Shown: in pieces, positions 1 to 7,733 of the stretch | How the letters are laid out: the number at the start of each line of letters is the position of its first letter | Position numbering within the stretch: the first letter of the stretch is position 1 | From: Desulfobaccales bacterium | GTDB taxonomy: Bacteria > Desulfobacterota > Desulfobaccia > Desulfobaccales > 0-14-0-80-60-11 | Length of the DNA stretch: 40,144 nucleotides | Direction: 5' to 3' | NCBI GenBank assembly: GCA_037481655.1 | Contig: JBBFLF010000012.1 | Location: 1 to 40,144, forward strand | Notes under the pieces: generated by a model | Told to the model about the DNA's origin: nothing | Databases searched by the model: none | What the model saw: only the letters and a program-made list of their open reading frames with translations | Translations under genes and position numbers: made by a program

Positions 1-60
1 GGGTAGGGAGGGGGGGGCGGGGGGAGGGCAGGGAGCTGCGCTCCCTGACCCTCCCCCTGC
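1..60. repeat. G-rich palindromic intergenic repeat, copy 1
   Basis: Positions 20-36 pair with 40-57: the core GGGAGC-TGC-GCTCCC is extended by GGGGGAGGGCA on the left and TG(A)CCCTCCCCC on the right, with one bulged A. The left flank (1-30) is almost pure G and could form a G-quadruplex on the + strand. The same palindrome layout recurs in at least eight other gaps of this window. It abuts the aroD start, so it lies in the 5' leader or between aroD and an upstream gene outside the window. Confidence 0.6.
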
Positions 61-76
61 AGTTCCACCTTTTCGG

Positions 77-742
77 GTGTGCGTGCCGGTGGTGGAGGAG
101 GTGGCGCGGCGGGCCCGGGGGGTGTATCTCAGGGCGGCCCGCAAGGGGTGTTGGGCGGAGTTGCGGTTGGATTATCTGGAGCGGGTGGAGCTTAGGCGGC
201 TTTTGGGGACCTTGCCGGGGCCGGTGGTGGTGACCAACCGGCATCCGGCGGAGGGGGGGCGTTGGCGGGGGGCGGAGGCGGCGCGTCTCAAGGTGTTGGA
301 GGAGGCGTTGGCCTATCGGCCCACCTGTGTGGATGTGGAGTGGCGCACGGAGGCAGGTTGGCGCCGGGAGGTGGCGGCGGCCAAAGGGGAGACCCGGCTG
401 ATTCTCTCCTGGCATGATTTTGCCGGCACGCCGCCGGAGGCGGAGCTGGTGGCGCAGTTGGAGGCCATGCTGGCGGCGGAGGGGGAGATTGTGAAGATTG
501 TCACCCTGGCCCTAAGGCCGGAGGACAATCTCAGGGTGTTGGGGCTGATCCCCCGGGCCCTGGCGGCGGGGAAAGAGATCATTGCCTTTTGCATGGGGGC
601 GCTGGGAAGCTGGTCCCGGGTGGCGGCGCCGTATTTGGGGTCGTATCTCACTTATGCGCCCTTTCATCGAAAGGGGGCCTCGGCTCCGGGGCAGCTCACG
701 GTGAGCGAGGTGAAGCGGATATGGCGGCTCTTGCGCCGGTGA
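77..742 (+). CDS. aroD: Type I 3-dehydroquinate dehydratase
   Basis: This enzyme removes water from 3-dehydroquinate through a Schiff base, the third step of the shikimate pathway in the cytoplasm. At 221 aa it matches the class I family (about 220-250 aa). Visible active-site blocks are VDVEWR (Glu), SWHDF (the catalytic-base His), VKIVT (the Schiff-base Lys) and a C-terminal KGASAPGQLTV block typical of the family. The GTG at 77 is the first reasonable start and gives the usual CVPVV opening. No good ribosome binding site precedes it and the frame stays open to the window edge, so the true start may lie a few codons upstream. The gene overlaps aroE by 22 nt, so the two consecutive shikimate steps are translationally coupled. 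Confidence 0.88.
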   Translation: MCVPVVEEVARRARGVYLRAARKGCWAELRLDYLERVELRRLLGTLPGPVVVTNRHPAEGGRWRGAEAARLKVLEEALAYRPTCVDVEWRTEAGWRREVAAAKGETRLILSWHDFAGTPPEAELVAQLEAMLAAEGEIVKIVTLALRPEDNLRVLGLIPRALAAGKEIIAFCMGALGSWSRVAAPYLGSYLTYAPFHRKGASAPGQLTVSEVKRIWRLLRR

Positions 743-1560
743 TTGACGGGCGCACCCGGGTGTATGGCATTCTGGGGCGGCCGGTGGCCCATTCCCTGAG
801 CCCGGCCATGCACAACGCCGCCTTTGCCCATCTGGGGCTCAACGCCGTGTATGTGCCCTTTGAGGTGCAGGACCTGGCCCGGGCGGTGGCAGGGCTTAAG
901 GGGCTCAATATCGGCGGGGTGAGCGTCACCATCCCTTTCAAGGAGGAGATCATCCCGTTGTTGGATGGGGTGACGGGACCGGCGGCCCGCATGGGCGCGG
1001 TGAACACGGTGGTGAATCAGGGCGGCCGCCTGGTGGGGCACAACACCGACTGGCTGGGAGCGGTGGCGGCCCTGAAGGAAAAGACGGAGCTTCAGGGGCG
1101 GCAGGTCCTCATCCTGGGAGCCGGGGGGGCGGCCCGGGCCATTGTTTATGCGGTGCTGGAGGCGGGCGGCCGGGTGATTGTCACGGACGTTGACATGTTC
1201 AAGGCGGCCACCTTGGCCCGGGAGTTCGGGGTGGAGGCCCTGGAGCCGGGGCAGATCGACGCCTGTGGGGCGGAGATCCTCATCAATGCCACCCCGGTGG
1301 GCATGGCGCCGCACTCAGAGGAGATTCCCGTGGCGCCGGAGCTCCTCTCCCGTTTCCGGCTGGTGATGGACATTGTCTATCGGCCGCTTCAGACCCGGCT
1401 CCTTCAGGAGGCCCACGCCCGGGGCTGCGAGGTGGTGGATGGCCTGAGGATGCTCCTCCATCAGGGGGCGGCGCAGTTCACCTTGTGGACCGGGCGGCCG
1501 GCGCCGGTGGAAGTGATGGCCGAGGCGGCGTACGGGGCCCTGGCGGCCGCGGGGGAGTAA
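721..1560 (+). CDS. aroE: Shikimate dehydrogenase (NADPH)
   Basis: It reduces 3-dehydroshikimate to shikimate with NADPH and directly follows aroD. From the ATG at 721 the product is 279 aa, close to the usual 270-280. The shikimate-binding motif SLSPAMHN lies near residue 22, the catalytic Lys in VTIPFKE near 73, Asn in AVNTVV and Asp in HNTDW. The Rossmann loop GAGGAARAI follows, then INATPVGM and the C-terminal GLRMLLHQGA. The start was chosen because all family motifs follow it and GCGAGG precedes it by about 10 nt; the frame is open upstream to 589, but that stretch is aroD coding sequence. Confidence 0.93.
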   Translation: MAALAPVIDGRTRVYGILGRPVAHSLSPAMHNAAFAHLGLNAVYVPFEVQDLARAVAGLKGLNIGGVSVTIPFKEEIIPLLDGVTGPAARMGAVNTVVNQGGRLVGHNTDWLGAVAALKEKTELQGRQVLILGAGGAARAIVYAVLEAGGRVIVTDVDMFKAATLAREFGVEALEPGQIDACGAEILINATPVGMAPHSEEIPVAPELLSRFRLVMDIVYRPLQTRLLQEAHARGCEVVDGLRMLLHQGAAQFTLWTGRPAPVEVMAEAAYGALAAAGE

Positions 1561-1668
1561 TTTTTGTCGGGGCTCTCCCGGGAGAGTCCGGGGGGATGCC
1601 CAGCGGAAGAGGTCCCGGCTCATTCCTGACATGGCAGGGGGAAGAATTTTCTGATACCATGCCCAATC

Positions 1669-2265
1669 ATGATGAGTGAGCCGTCTCTTTCCCACCGCAG
1701 CCTGACGGTCCCCAATGTCATCACTCTCATCCGCATCCTGCTGACGCCACTGTTTGTCATCCTGCTTATCCAGGGGCGTTACGGGCCGGCGTTGCTGGTC
1801 TTTTTGTGCGCCAGCCTCAGTGATTTCGTGGACGGCCTCATCGCCCGGCATTGGCAGCAGCGCTCGCCCCTGGGAACGGTCTTGGACCCCTTGGCGGACA
1901 AGCTGCTCCTCATGAGCAGTTTCATCCTGCTGAGCTTTTATCGGCTTATCCCTCCCTGGCTGGCGGTGGTGGTCATCAGCCGGGATTTTATTTTGGTGGC
2001 CGGCATCTTAATCCTGAAGCTGTTTGATTATCCGGTGGCGGTGCGTCCCACCCTGGCGGGGAAATTCACTGCCGCGGCCCAGATGATCACAGTATTTGTG
2101 GTGCTTCTCAGCCGTCAGGTGCCGCTGCCGGGGATTTTCTTACAGGGCTGGTTTCTGCTCACGGGGGGATTGAGCACGTATTCCGGCATCCAGTATCTGG
2201 CCCAGGGCCTGAAGATCGGGGAAAAGGAGAAAGAGGCGGCCCCGGACGAGGGTGGAGATGGCTGA
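1669..2265 (+). CDS. pgsA: CDP-alcohol phosphatidyltransferase (PgsA type)
   Basis: This is a membrane enzyme of phospholipid synthesis, most likely CDP-diacylglycerol-glycerol-3-phosphate 3-phosphatidyltransferase, the committed step to phosphatidylglycerol. The family signature DGx2ARx8Gx3Dx3D is complete in the stretch from DGLIAR to LDPLAD at about residues 50-72. The rest is hydrophobic, with about five or six membrane helices, starting with a typical VPNVITLIRILLTPLF opening. Length (198 aa) fits. ATG codons at 1669 and 1672 are both possible starts. The stop overlaps the next gene by 8 nt. PgsA and phosphatidylserine synthases share the motif; length and opening favour PgsA. Confidence 0.85.
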   Translation: MMSEPSLSHRSLTVPNVITLIRILLTPLFVILLIQGRYGPALLVFLCASLSDFVDGLIARHWQQRSPLGTVLDPLADKLLLMSSFILLSFYRLIPPWLAVVVISRDFILVAGILILKLFDYPVAVRPTLAGKFTAAAQMITVFVVLLSRQVPLPGIFLQGWFLLTGGLSTYSGIQYLAQGLKIGEKEKEAAPDEGGDG

Positions 2266-2803
2266 GCTGGTGGATCTGGAGCGCTTCCGGCGCAAGCTCA
2301 TGGCGGACAAGGGGTTCAGCTCCTGGCTGAAGCGCTTCCAGGAGCAGTTCGGACCGGAGACCCGGCTCCAGGACCTCAGTCCCGCCACCCTCCTGTATTT
2401 GGCCTCCCCCGGGGAGGACAACCTGTATGCCCTCTTCGATCTGGTGATGGGGGCCATGGGGCTGGGAGGGTCGGTGCGCTTCCGGCTGGATGATCTGGAG
2501 GCGGGCACCAAGCTTCGGATCATGGACACGGCCTTTGCCCTGGTGGACCGGCTGCGTTTTGAGGTGATGCGGCGGCTGGGGTGGGTGGCAGCCTTGCCGG
2601 AGGAGGATACACCCCTCATTGCCCTGGTGCAGGAGGCCTGGCGGCGGGGGGATGACTTTGCCCGGTCCTTGCCGGAATTGAGCCCGAGCCATCCGGATTT
2701 TCCCGCCTATGCGAAGCTCACCCATCTGGACCGCCGGGTGTTTTTGCGGCGGCTCATCCCCAAGGCGGTGGCGGCTTACCGCCAGCAAGTGGAGGGCGCC
2801 TAA
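2258..2803 (+). CDS. Conserved-looking hypothetical protein, coupled to pgsA
   Basis: I do not recognise this 181-aa protein. It is soluble, with no signal peptide or membrane segment, mostly helical by composition and rich in Leu, Arg, Glu and Asp. It contains repeated aromatic/Arg patterns such as SSWLKRFQEQFGPETRL and a C-terminal THLDRRVFLRRLIPK block. There are no cysteines and no obvious catalytic motif. The ATG at 2258 overlaps the pgsA stop by 8 nt, and GAGGGTGGAG lies just upstream, so it is expected to be co-translated with pgsA. A GTG at 2252 in the same frame is an alternative start. Confidence 0.7.
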   Translation: MAELVDLERFRRKLMADKGFSSWLKRFQEQFGPETRLQDLSPATLLYLASPGEDNLYALFDLVMGAMGLGGSVRFRLDDLEAGTKLRIMDTAFALVDRLRFEVMRRLGWVAALPEEDTPLIALVQEAWRRGDDFARSLPELSPSHPDFPAYAKLTHLDRRVFLRRLIPKAVAAYRQQVEGA

Positions 2804-2830
2804 CTGGGGACCGTGGCGACAGAAATTTTT

Positions 2831-2942
2831 GAGGGGAGGACCAGGGTTCAGTGACCCCCTGCTCTCGTCTCAACCCCAGAGGGGCTAGGGAGTGGTTGTG
2901 GGAGAGGAAGCCAAGGTTCACGACCTATGGCCCCCCTCCCCA
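2831..2942. repeat. Two diverged copies of the intergenic palindrome family
   Basis: Copy A (2831-2878) has GAGGGGAGGACCAGGG - TTCAGTG - ACCCCCTG. Copy B (2897-2942) has GTGGGAGAGGAAGCCAAGG - TTCACG - ACCTATGGCCCCCC. They share the loop TTCA(G/C)G and the CCAGG/CCAAGG left arm. They sit between convergent genes (unknown gene ending 2803, rlpA ending 2997), where a bidirectional transcript end would be expected. No U-tract follows either stem, so they do not look like canonical intrinsic terminators. Confidence 0.5.
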
Positions 2943-2996
2943 AGCTATCTGCAACAGCCCTCATCGAGCGGCCAAGCCTGCTTCCCCCTCCTGCCC

Positions 2997-3632
2997 TCAG
3001 CCCGAAGTGGGCTCCACGTAGAGGCGGGCGACGCCCTGCTTGATGATCCCCAGCTTGCGGGCTGCGCCCAGGGACAGGTCCAGGTGGCGGCCGGGGACGT
3101 AGGGGCCCCGGTCGGTGACCGTTACGTTGACGCTGCGGCCGTTTTGGGGGTTGGTGACCTTGAGACGGGTGCCCAAGGGCAGGGAGCGGTGGGCGGCGGT
3201 GTCGGCCTCCATGTCAAAGGGGCGGCCGTTGGCCATGGGCCGGCCGTGGTGGCGGGGGCCGTACCAGGAGGCCACCACCAGGGTGGGTTTCGGGCCGGAG
3301 GGAGCCGAAGGGGGGGAAACCGCCGGGCGAGAAACCACCGGGGGGGCTGCAGTGGGCGGCGGCAGGGTGAGCACCTGCCCGGGCCGGAGCAGGTCAGGAT
3401 TCTTCAGGCCGTTGGCCCGGGCCAGGGCCAGGGGATCGCCATACCCCAACTTTTTGGCGATGCCCGTCAGGGTGTCGCCGGGCTGGACCTGGTAGGTGGC
3501 CGGGGCCGGAGCGGCGGCGGGCGTGGGAGCCAGGGAGGCCAGGAGCCGGGAAAAATCCTCGGCCGGGGCGGCGGGCTCTGCAGAACGCAGGTAAGCCAGA
3601 GACCGTTCCAATCCAGGGATCAGGGCGATCAT
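2997..3632 (-). CDS. LysM plus RlpA-like double-psi beta-barrel protein
   Basis: The product of 211 aa has two domains. A LysM peptidoglycan-binding repeat spans about residues 47-91 (YQVQPGDTLTGIAKKLG ... LLRPGQVLTLP). After a Pro-rich linker comes an RlpA-type double-psi beta-barrel at about 118-207 (VASWYG, G-RPMANG-RPFD, LPLGTRLKVTN, VTDRGPYVPGRHLDLS). RlpA proteins cleave or bind peptide-free glycan strands at division septa. The start at 3632 is set by GGAGG five bases upstream. From that start there is no signal peptide or lipobox, which is odd for a wall enzyme; a longer frame upstream also lacks a hydrophobic segment. It is divergent from the transporter at 3917. Confidence 0.82.
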   Translation of the reverse strand: MIALIPGLERSLAYLRSAEPAAPAEDFSRLLASLAPTPAAAPAPATYQVQPGDTLTGIAKKLGYGDPLALARANGLKNPDLLRPGQVLTLPPPTAAPPVVSRPAVSPPSAPSGPKPTLVVASWYGPRHHGRPMANGRPFDMEADTAAHRSLPLGTRLKVTNPQNGRSVNVTVTDRGPYVPGRHLDLSLGAARKLGIIKQGVARLYVEPTSG

Positions 3633-3916
3633 GCATACCTCCGGCCTGCATTTTTGCAATCTGCATGCCGCTTCCCTCCGGGAGGCAACGGGCAGGGCTG
3701 CCGGGGGATTTGCCTCTGCCTGATGGTCGCGCCATTTGGGGGACGGCATTATTTTCTTGCCAACCCAGGTAACTTTTCCCACAATTTGAAAGTCTGAGCG
3801 GGAGAGAGTCAAGAAGGGGCCGGGAGGTTGCCGGCACCCTTCCCGACCGCCGACAGTCACGGGCGGCATGGATGGGGGCCGCCTTTTGTCATGGAAATTA
3901 TGTCAAGGATCGCGAA
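3633..3916. other. Divergent intergenic region rlpA / DMT transporter
   Basis: This 284-nt gap separates two divergent genes and must hold both promoters. I see a moderately AT-rich patch at about 3745-3790 but no convincing pair of -35 and -10 boxes. On the right, CAAGGA precedes the transporter ATG; on the left, GGAGG (minus strand) precedes rlpA. No RNA gene or coding frame is supported here. Confidence 0.4.
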
Positions 3917-4291
3917 ATGACCAAGTATGTGGTTTTAGGATTGATTCTGTTGGATGTCCTCCTCAATGTGGCGGGGCAGTTGTCCTTGAAATTCGGCATG
4001 TCCAAAATGGGCAATTTTGCCCTGGGGGCCACGGAGCTGGCCGGGGTGTTCCTGCGGGCGGCTCTTAACCCCTTTGTCATCGCCGGGCTCTTCTGCTATG
4101 GCATGGGTTTTCTGGTGTGGCTCATCGTGCTGGCCAAGGCCGAGGTGAGCTATGCTTATCCGATGATTTCCCTCGGCTATGTCCTCACCGCGGTGCTGGC
4201 CTGGCAGCTCTTCGGGGAAAACGTCACCCTGACCCGCATGGCCGGCATTCTCATCACCTGCCTCGGGGTCTATATTATCGCCCGGAGTTAA
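3917..4291 (+). CDS. Small four-helix DMT-superfamily transporter (ArnE/SMR-like)
   Basis: This 124-aa integral membrane protein has four predicted helices. Characteristic blocks are LLDVLLNVAGQLSLKFGM in helix 1 and AEVSYAYPMISLGYVLTAVLAW in helix 3, followed by LFGENVTLTRMAGILITCLGVYII. These resemble the EamA/ArnE-like small members of the drug/metabolite superfamily, which dimerise to flip undecaprenyl-phosphate sugars or export small molecules; EmrE-type multidrug exporters are an alternative. The ATG at 3917 is preferred because AAGGA lies seven bases upstream and the membrane helix begins at once. The substrate cannot be told from sequence; the many LPS genes downstream make a lipid-linked sugar plausible but unproven. 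Confidence 0.8.
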   Translation: MTKYVVLGLILLDVLLNVAGQLSLKFGMSKMGNFALGATELAGVFLRAALNPFVIAGLFCYGMGFLVWLIVLAKAEVSYAYPMISLGYVLTAVLAWQLFGENVTLTRMAGILITCLGVYIIARS

Positions 4292-4320
4292 GGTCGAGGC
4301 GGCGGCCGGACTGCCGGGGG

Positions 4321-5655
4321 TCAGCGGTAGTTCTGCCGGACTCTATGGGAAACCTCCCGGGCCCGGGCCAGGGTCTCCTTGAGGTCGAAGGCCAGGAGTT
4401 GTCGGTCTTTCACCAAAAGGCGGCCGTCCACCATGACGGTGGTGACATCGGAGCCTCGGGCGGCATAGACTAGGTGGGAAAAGGGGTCGTAGAGGGGGGT
4501 GAGATGGGGCTGATCCAGATCGAGGACAATGACATCGGCCTTGTACCCGGGCGCCAGGCGGCCCACCCGGTCTGCCAGCCCCAGCACTTTGGCCCCCGAG
4601 GTGGTGGCCAGGGAGAGGGCCGCCGGGGCGGGCAGGGCGGTGGGGTCCAGGAGGTGCACCTTCTGGAGCTTGGCGGCGGTATCCATCTCCTGGAAGAGGT
4701 CCAGGTTGTTGTTGCTGGCGCAACCGTCGGTCCCTAACCCCACCGGAATGCCGTGGCGGAGCATGGCCGTCACCGGGGCCACGCCGCTGGCCAGCTTCAT
4801 GTTGGACTCGGGGCAGTGGGCCACGCCGGCCCCGGAGGCAGAGAGGAGCTCCAGGTCCTCCTCGCTTAAAACCACGCAGTGATCCGCCAGCAGCCGGGGG
4901 CTGAGCAGGCCCAGGCGGTGCAGGTGCTGCACCGGGGTGAGCCCGAAGGCCGTCCGGCTGTAGGCCACTTCCTTGGCGGTTTCCGCCAGGTGGGTGACGA
5001 GGAGAGTATCCAGACGGGCGGCCAGCTCCCCGGCGTCGCTCAGCAGCTCCGGGGAGCAGGTGTAAATGGCATGGGGCATGATGGCCACCCGGACCCGGGG
5101 ATGCCCGGCATAGGCGCGGTGCAGATTCTCACTGAACTTAAGGCCCTCCGCCGGGGGGCCGTAGTTGGGGGAGGGGAAATCATAGAGCACCTCCCCCACC
5201 ACCGCCCGGATGCCGGTTTCGGCCGCGGCCCGGGCCACGGCGTCGGCGAAGAGATACATGTCACAGAAGCAGGTGGTGCCGGACAGGAGCATCTCGGCCA
5301 CCGCCAGCTTGGTGCCCCAATAGACCACCTCCCGGTCCAGATGGCGCTCGGCGGGGAAGATGTGGCTGTTGAGCCAGTCCTCCAAGGGCAGATCGTCGGC
5401 CAGACCCCGGAAAAGGGACATGGCGGCATGAGTGTGGGCGTTGATCAGGCCGGGCAGGATAAGGCCCAGGGGGTAGTCCAGCACCCGGGCGGGCTGATAG
5501 GCGGCTTCCACCTCCGAGGGGGGTCCCACCGCCACGATGGTGTCCCCCTGCACCGCCACTGCGCCGGGTGTGAGGATCCGCTTGGCCTCATCCAGGGTGA
5601 CCACATAAGCGGCCCGGAAGAGATAGTCCAGCGGCTTCCGGGTCATCTCAGACAT
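4321..5655 (-). CDS. mtaD: 5-methylthioadenosine/S-adenosylhomocysteine deaminase-type amidohydrolase
   Basis: A 444-aa zinc amidohydrolase of the MtaD/ATZ-TRZ family, expected to deaminate S-adenosylhomocysteine, 5'-methylthioadenosine or a related adenosine compound in methyl-cycle salvage. The metal ligands are visible: NAHTH at 72-76, THLAET mid-protein (His) and GLGTDGCASNNNLD (Asp). The N-terminal and C-terminal strands (FRAAYVVTLDE; GYKADVIVLDLDQPHLTP) form the usual composite beta-sandwich. GGGGGAGA lies six bases before the ATG at 5655. It is convergent with the transporter (29-nt gap). Guanine or other aminohydrolase activity in the same family cannot be excluded. Confidence 0.87.
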   Translation of the reverse strand: MSEMTRKPLDYLFRAAYVVTLDEAKRILTPGAVAVQGDTIVAVGPPSEVEAAYQPARVLDYPLGLILPGLINAHTHAAMSLFRGLADDLPLEDWLNSHIFPAERHLDREVVYWGTKLAVAEMLLSGTTCFCDMYLFADAVARAAAETGIRAVVGEVLYDFPSPNYGPPAEGLKFSENLHRAYAGHPRVRVAIMPHAIYTCSPELLSDAGELAARLDTLLVTHLAETAKEVAYSRTAFGLTPVQHLHRLGLLSPRLLADHCVVLSEEDLELLSASGAGVAHCPESNMKLASGVAPVTAMLRHGIPVGLGTDGCASNNNLDLFQEMDTAAKLQKVHLLDPTALPAPAALSLATTSGAKVLGLADRVGRLAPGYKADVIVLDLDQPHLTPLYDPFSHLVYAARGSDVTTVMVDGRLLVKDRQLLAFDLKETLARAREVSHRVRQNYR

Positions 5656-5804
5656 GCGTCATCTCCCCCGTTCAGGTAAAAGTGTCTTATCGAGCGATGG
5701 GCTTTAGGTCCCCTGCGGCTTTCTGCGGACCATGGCGAGCCCGGCAATCTTAAGTGGAGGCTGAGGCCATTTTCCCGGGCCAGCGGCCTCCTAGCGTTTC
5801 TGTC

Positions 5805-6821
5805 TCACTTTTTTCGCGCCGGGCGGGCGTTTTTGGCCGGCGCCGGCGGTTTTTCCTCCCGGGTCTCCGGGGTGGCGGCCGGCGGGGCGGGCAGGCCCCG
5901 GGCGGCGGCCTCCAGGAAGGCGGCCCGCTGCCCCACGGGCACCCGCAGGCGGTAGGTGCCCGGCGGCAGGGAGTGCCCCTTGATCCAGGGGTTGAGATGC
6001 TTGAAGGCCCGGTAATAGGTCCCCGCGGCTTCGGCCAAACCCCGCACGGTCACCCCCTGAGCGGTGGTGAGAACGACCTCCTCGCTGGCCAGAGGCGGAT
6101 AGAGGTCCTCCGGGGGGATGTCATAGCTGTAATAACCGGGGTTTTCCAGCACCACTTTGGCGGCCAGGACGCGGTAAACATAGCGTTCGGTCTCCTCCGG
6201 GAGGGCCAGGCGCCAGTAATCGCTGACCCCCTGGAGGGCCATCTCCCGGCGGATCCTGCCCTCCCCGACGTTGTAGGCCGCCAGGGCCAGGGGCCAACTG
6301 CCGAACTCCTGGTAGAGGGTCTTGAGGTAGGCCAGGGCGGCGTCGGTGGCCAGCCCCAGGTCCAGGCGCTCGTCAATGTACTCGCTGGCCTTGAGCTGGA
6401 AGCGCTGCGCCGTGGGCCCCATGAACTGCCAGGGGCCGGCGGCTCCGGCAGGGGAGCGGGCGTTCAGACGCAGATCGCTTTCCACCAGGACCACGTACTT
6501 GAGGTCCTCGGGCAGGTGCTGGGCCCGGATTTTTTGCTGGATGTCCGGGAAGTGGCGATGGGCCCGTTTGAGCCACATGAGGGTCTGGGCTCGGCTCCAC
6601 ACCACGATGGTGAACTCCCGGTCCAGGCCTTCCCGCACCACCGGGTCCTCCAGGGGCACCGGCTGACCGCAGAGGGTGAGGGAGGGCGGCAATTGGAAGT
6701 AAGGGAGCCTCACTTCCGGCAGTGGCGGCACCGACGGCGGCAGGCGCCGGGGGGGGAGGTCGGCGAAGGGGCCGGCGGGCCACAGCCACAACAGGAGCAC
6801 CGCCACAAGAAAAGCGACCAT
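5805..6821 (-). CDS. MltD-like membrane-bound lytic murein transglycosylase
   Basis: The 338-aa product begins with a hydrophobic segment (residues 2-15) that is either a signal peptide or an anchor. It then has a Pro-rich stretch and a transglycosylase SLT (GH23) domain at about 95-235. The catalytic Glu is E114 in VLVESDLRLNARSPAGAAGPWQFM, and the YNVGEGRI and TERYV motifs of the MltD/SLT-1D group follow. Residues about 270-315 resemble a LysM-like module but are diverged; the tail is Pro/Lys-rich. It would cleave periplasmic glycan strands to 1,6-anhydro ends. It lies on the same strand as the mtaD gene, 149 nt further upstream. Confidence 0.87.
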   Translation of the reverse strand: MVAFLVAVLLLWLWPAGPFADLPPRRLPPSVPPLPEVRLPYFQLPPSLTLCGQPVPLEDPVVREGLDREFTIVVWSRAQTLMWLKRAHRHFPDIQQKIRAQHLPEDLKYVVLVESDLRLNARSPAGAAGPWQFMGPTAQRFQLKASEYIDERLDLGLATDAALAYLKTLYQEFGSWPLALAAYNVGEGRIRREMALQGVSDYWRLALPEETERYVYRVLAAKVVLENPGYYSYDIPPEDLYPPLASEEVVLTTAQGVTVRGLAEAAGTYYRAFKHLNPWIKGHSLPPGTYRLRVPVGQRAAFLEAAARGLPAPPAATPETREEKPPAPAKNARPARKK

Positions 6822-6925
6822 GTCTGACCCCCGTAGGCAAAATTGGTATGCATGTACCCGCCTTCCGGGGTTTTGTCAATGAATGCCAGGCTTCCTGCGA
6901 TTCAATCCTATGGGGGAAAATCTCC

Positions 6926-6953
6926 TTGCGATTTTTCCGGGAGCCCCTAATAT
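6926..6953 (+). promoter_or_regulatory. Possible sigma70 promoter for yedF
   Basis: TTGCGA (6926-6931) and TAATAT (6948-6953) are separated by 16 bases; each matches consensus at four of six positions. If used, transcription would start near 6960 and give a leader of about 165 nt containing both hairpins. Confidence 0.3.
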
Positions 6954-7042
6954 AAGACCATTGCCCATCGCCGCAGGGCAGACCCGGTCTCGCTCCCGGC
7001 CCCTGACTGGCTGGGCAGCGGGTGAAATCGCTGCGGCTGGCT

Positions 7043-7100
7043 CTTCCTTGCCCGGGGCAAGGAAGGGGCACCTGGGCGGCCTCCCGCCGGGGGAGGCCGC
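7043..7100 (+). promoter_or_regulatory. Pair of perfect hairpins in yedF leader
   Basis: Hairpin 1 is CTTCCTTGCCC-G-GGGCAAGGAAG (7043-7065), an 11-bp inverted repeat; a real loop would open the two central pairs. Hairpin 2 is GCGGCCTCCC-GCCGG-GGGAGGCCGC (7076-7100), 10 bp with a five-base loop. They are 10 nt apart and end 23 nt before the yedF start. No U-run follows, so termination is unlikely; a protein site, RNA-stability element or translational control are possible. Confidence 0.5.
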
Positions 7101-7123
7101 TACTGCGGAGCAGGAGTTAACGG

Positions 7124-7726
7124 ATGGAAGAAAAGCAGTTGGACTGCCGGGGGCTGGCGTGCCCCAATCCGGTGCTCAAAACCAAGGAGCTCCTGGACAC
7201 CGGCGGGGTGGAGGCCCTGACGGTGCTGGTGGACAACCCGGCAGCGCAAGAAAACGTGCGCCGGTTCCTGGAACGGGCCGGCTTTGTAGTACAGGTGGGG
7301 CCCGCGGAAGGCGGTGTGGCGGTGTCGGGCCGGCGGGCGGTGTCCACCCCACCGGTCGGGGAGACGGCCGCAGCTCGGGAGGGCGAACAGAAGATTCTGG
7401 TGTTCCTGGGCACAGACCGGCTGGGCCGGGGGGATGAGGAGCTGGGAGCGAAACTGATGGCCAATTTCCTATCCACTCTGCCGGAAATGGGGTCCAGCCT
7501 CTGGACCCTGGTGCTGGTGAACGCCGGGGTGAAACTGGCGGTTGCCGGCTCCCCGGTGCTGGAGAGCCTCACCCGGCTGACGGCGGCGGGGGTGCAGGTG
7601 CTGGTATGCGGCACCTGTCTGCAACACTTCGGCTTGTTGGAGCACAAGGCGGTGGGCGAGACCACCAACATGCTGGACATTGTGACGCACCTGCAGGTGG
7701 CCGACAAGGTCATCACCTTTTCCTGA
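7124..7726 (+). CDS. yedF: YedF-like TusA/DsrE two-domain protein
   Basis: A 200-aa cytoplasmic protein with a TusA/SirA-like domain at about 1-70 and a DsrE-like domain at about 88-198. The TusA domain has LDCRGLACPNPV, with Cys8 and the sulfur-carrier Cys13. The DsrE-like domain has QKILVFLGTDRLGRGDEELG and VLVCGTCLQHFG. This combination is typical of the YedF family, which travels with selenium-utilisation genes in many anaerobes and probably carries persulfide or selenide. The ATG at 7124 follows AGGAG. The next gene begins eight bases after the stop, so they are likely one transcription unit. No selD or selenocysteine machinery lies nearby, so the selenium link is family knowledge only. 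Confidence 0.87.
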   Translation: MEEKQLDCRGLACPNPVLKTKELLDTGGVEALTVLVDNPAAQENVRRFLERAGFVVQVGPAEGGVAVSGRRAVSTPPVGETAAAREGEQKILVFLGTDRLGRGDEELGAKLMANFLSTLPEMGSSLWTLVLVNAGVKLAVAGSPVLESLTRLTAAGVQVLVCGTCLQHFGLLEHKAVGETTNMLDIVTHLQVADKVITFS

Positions 7727-7733
7727 GGCTGCC

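Larger units (their letters stand above)
6822..7123. other. Leader/intergenic region upstream of yedF
   Basis: About 300 nt without a coding frame I would trust. It contains an AT-richer patch (6840-6960) with a possible promoter, then a GC-rich leader with two adjacent perfect hairpins (listed separately), and AGGAG just before the yedF ATG. It also serves as the 5' side of the divergent transglycosylase gene. Confidence 0.5.

Noticed and set aside
1573-1586. CTCTCCCGGGAGAG palindrome between aroE and pgsA as a terminator
   Set aside because: It has no loop and no T-run after it; the upstream T-run is on the wrong side.
3745-3790. Sigma54 promoter for rlpA (TTGGCA ... TGC on the minus strand)
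   Set aside because: The GG-to-GC spacing is 12 bases instead of the required 10.
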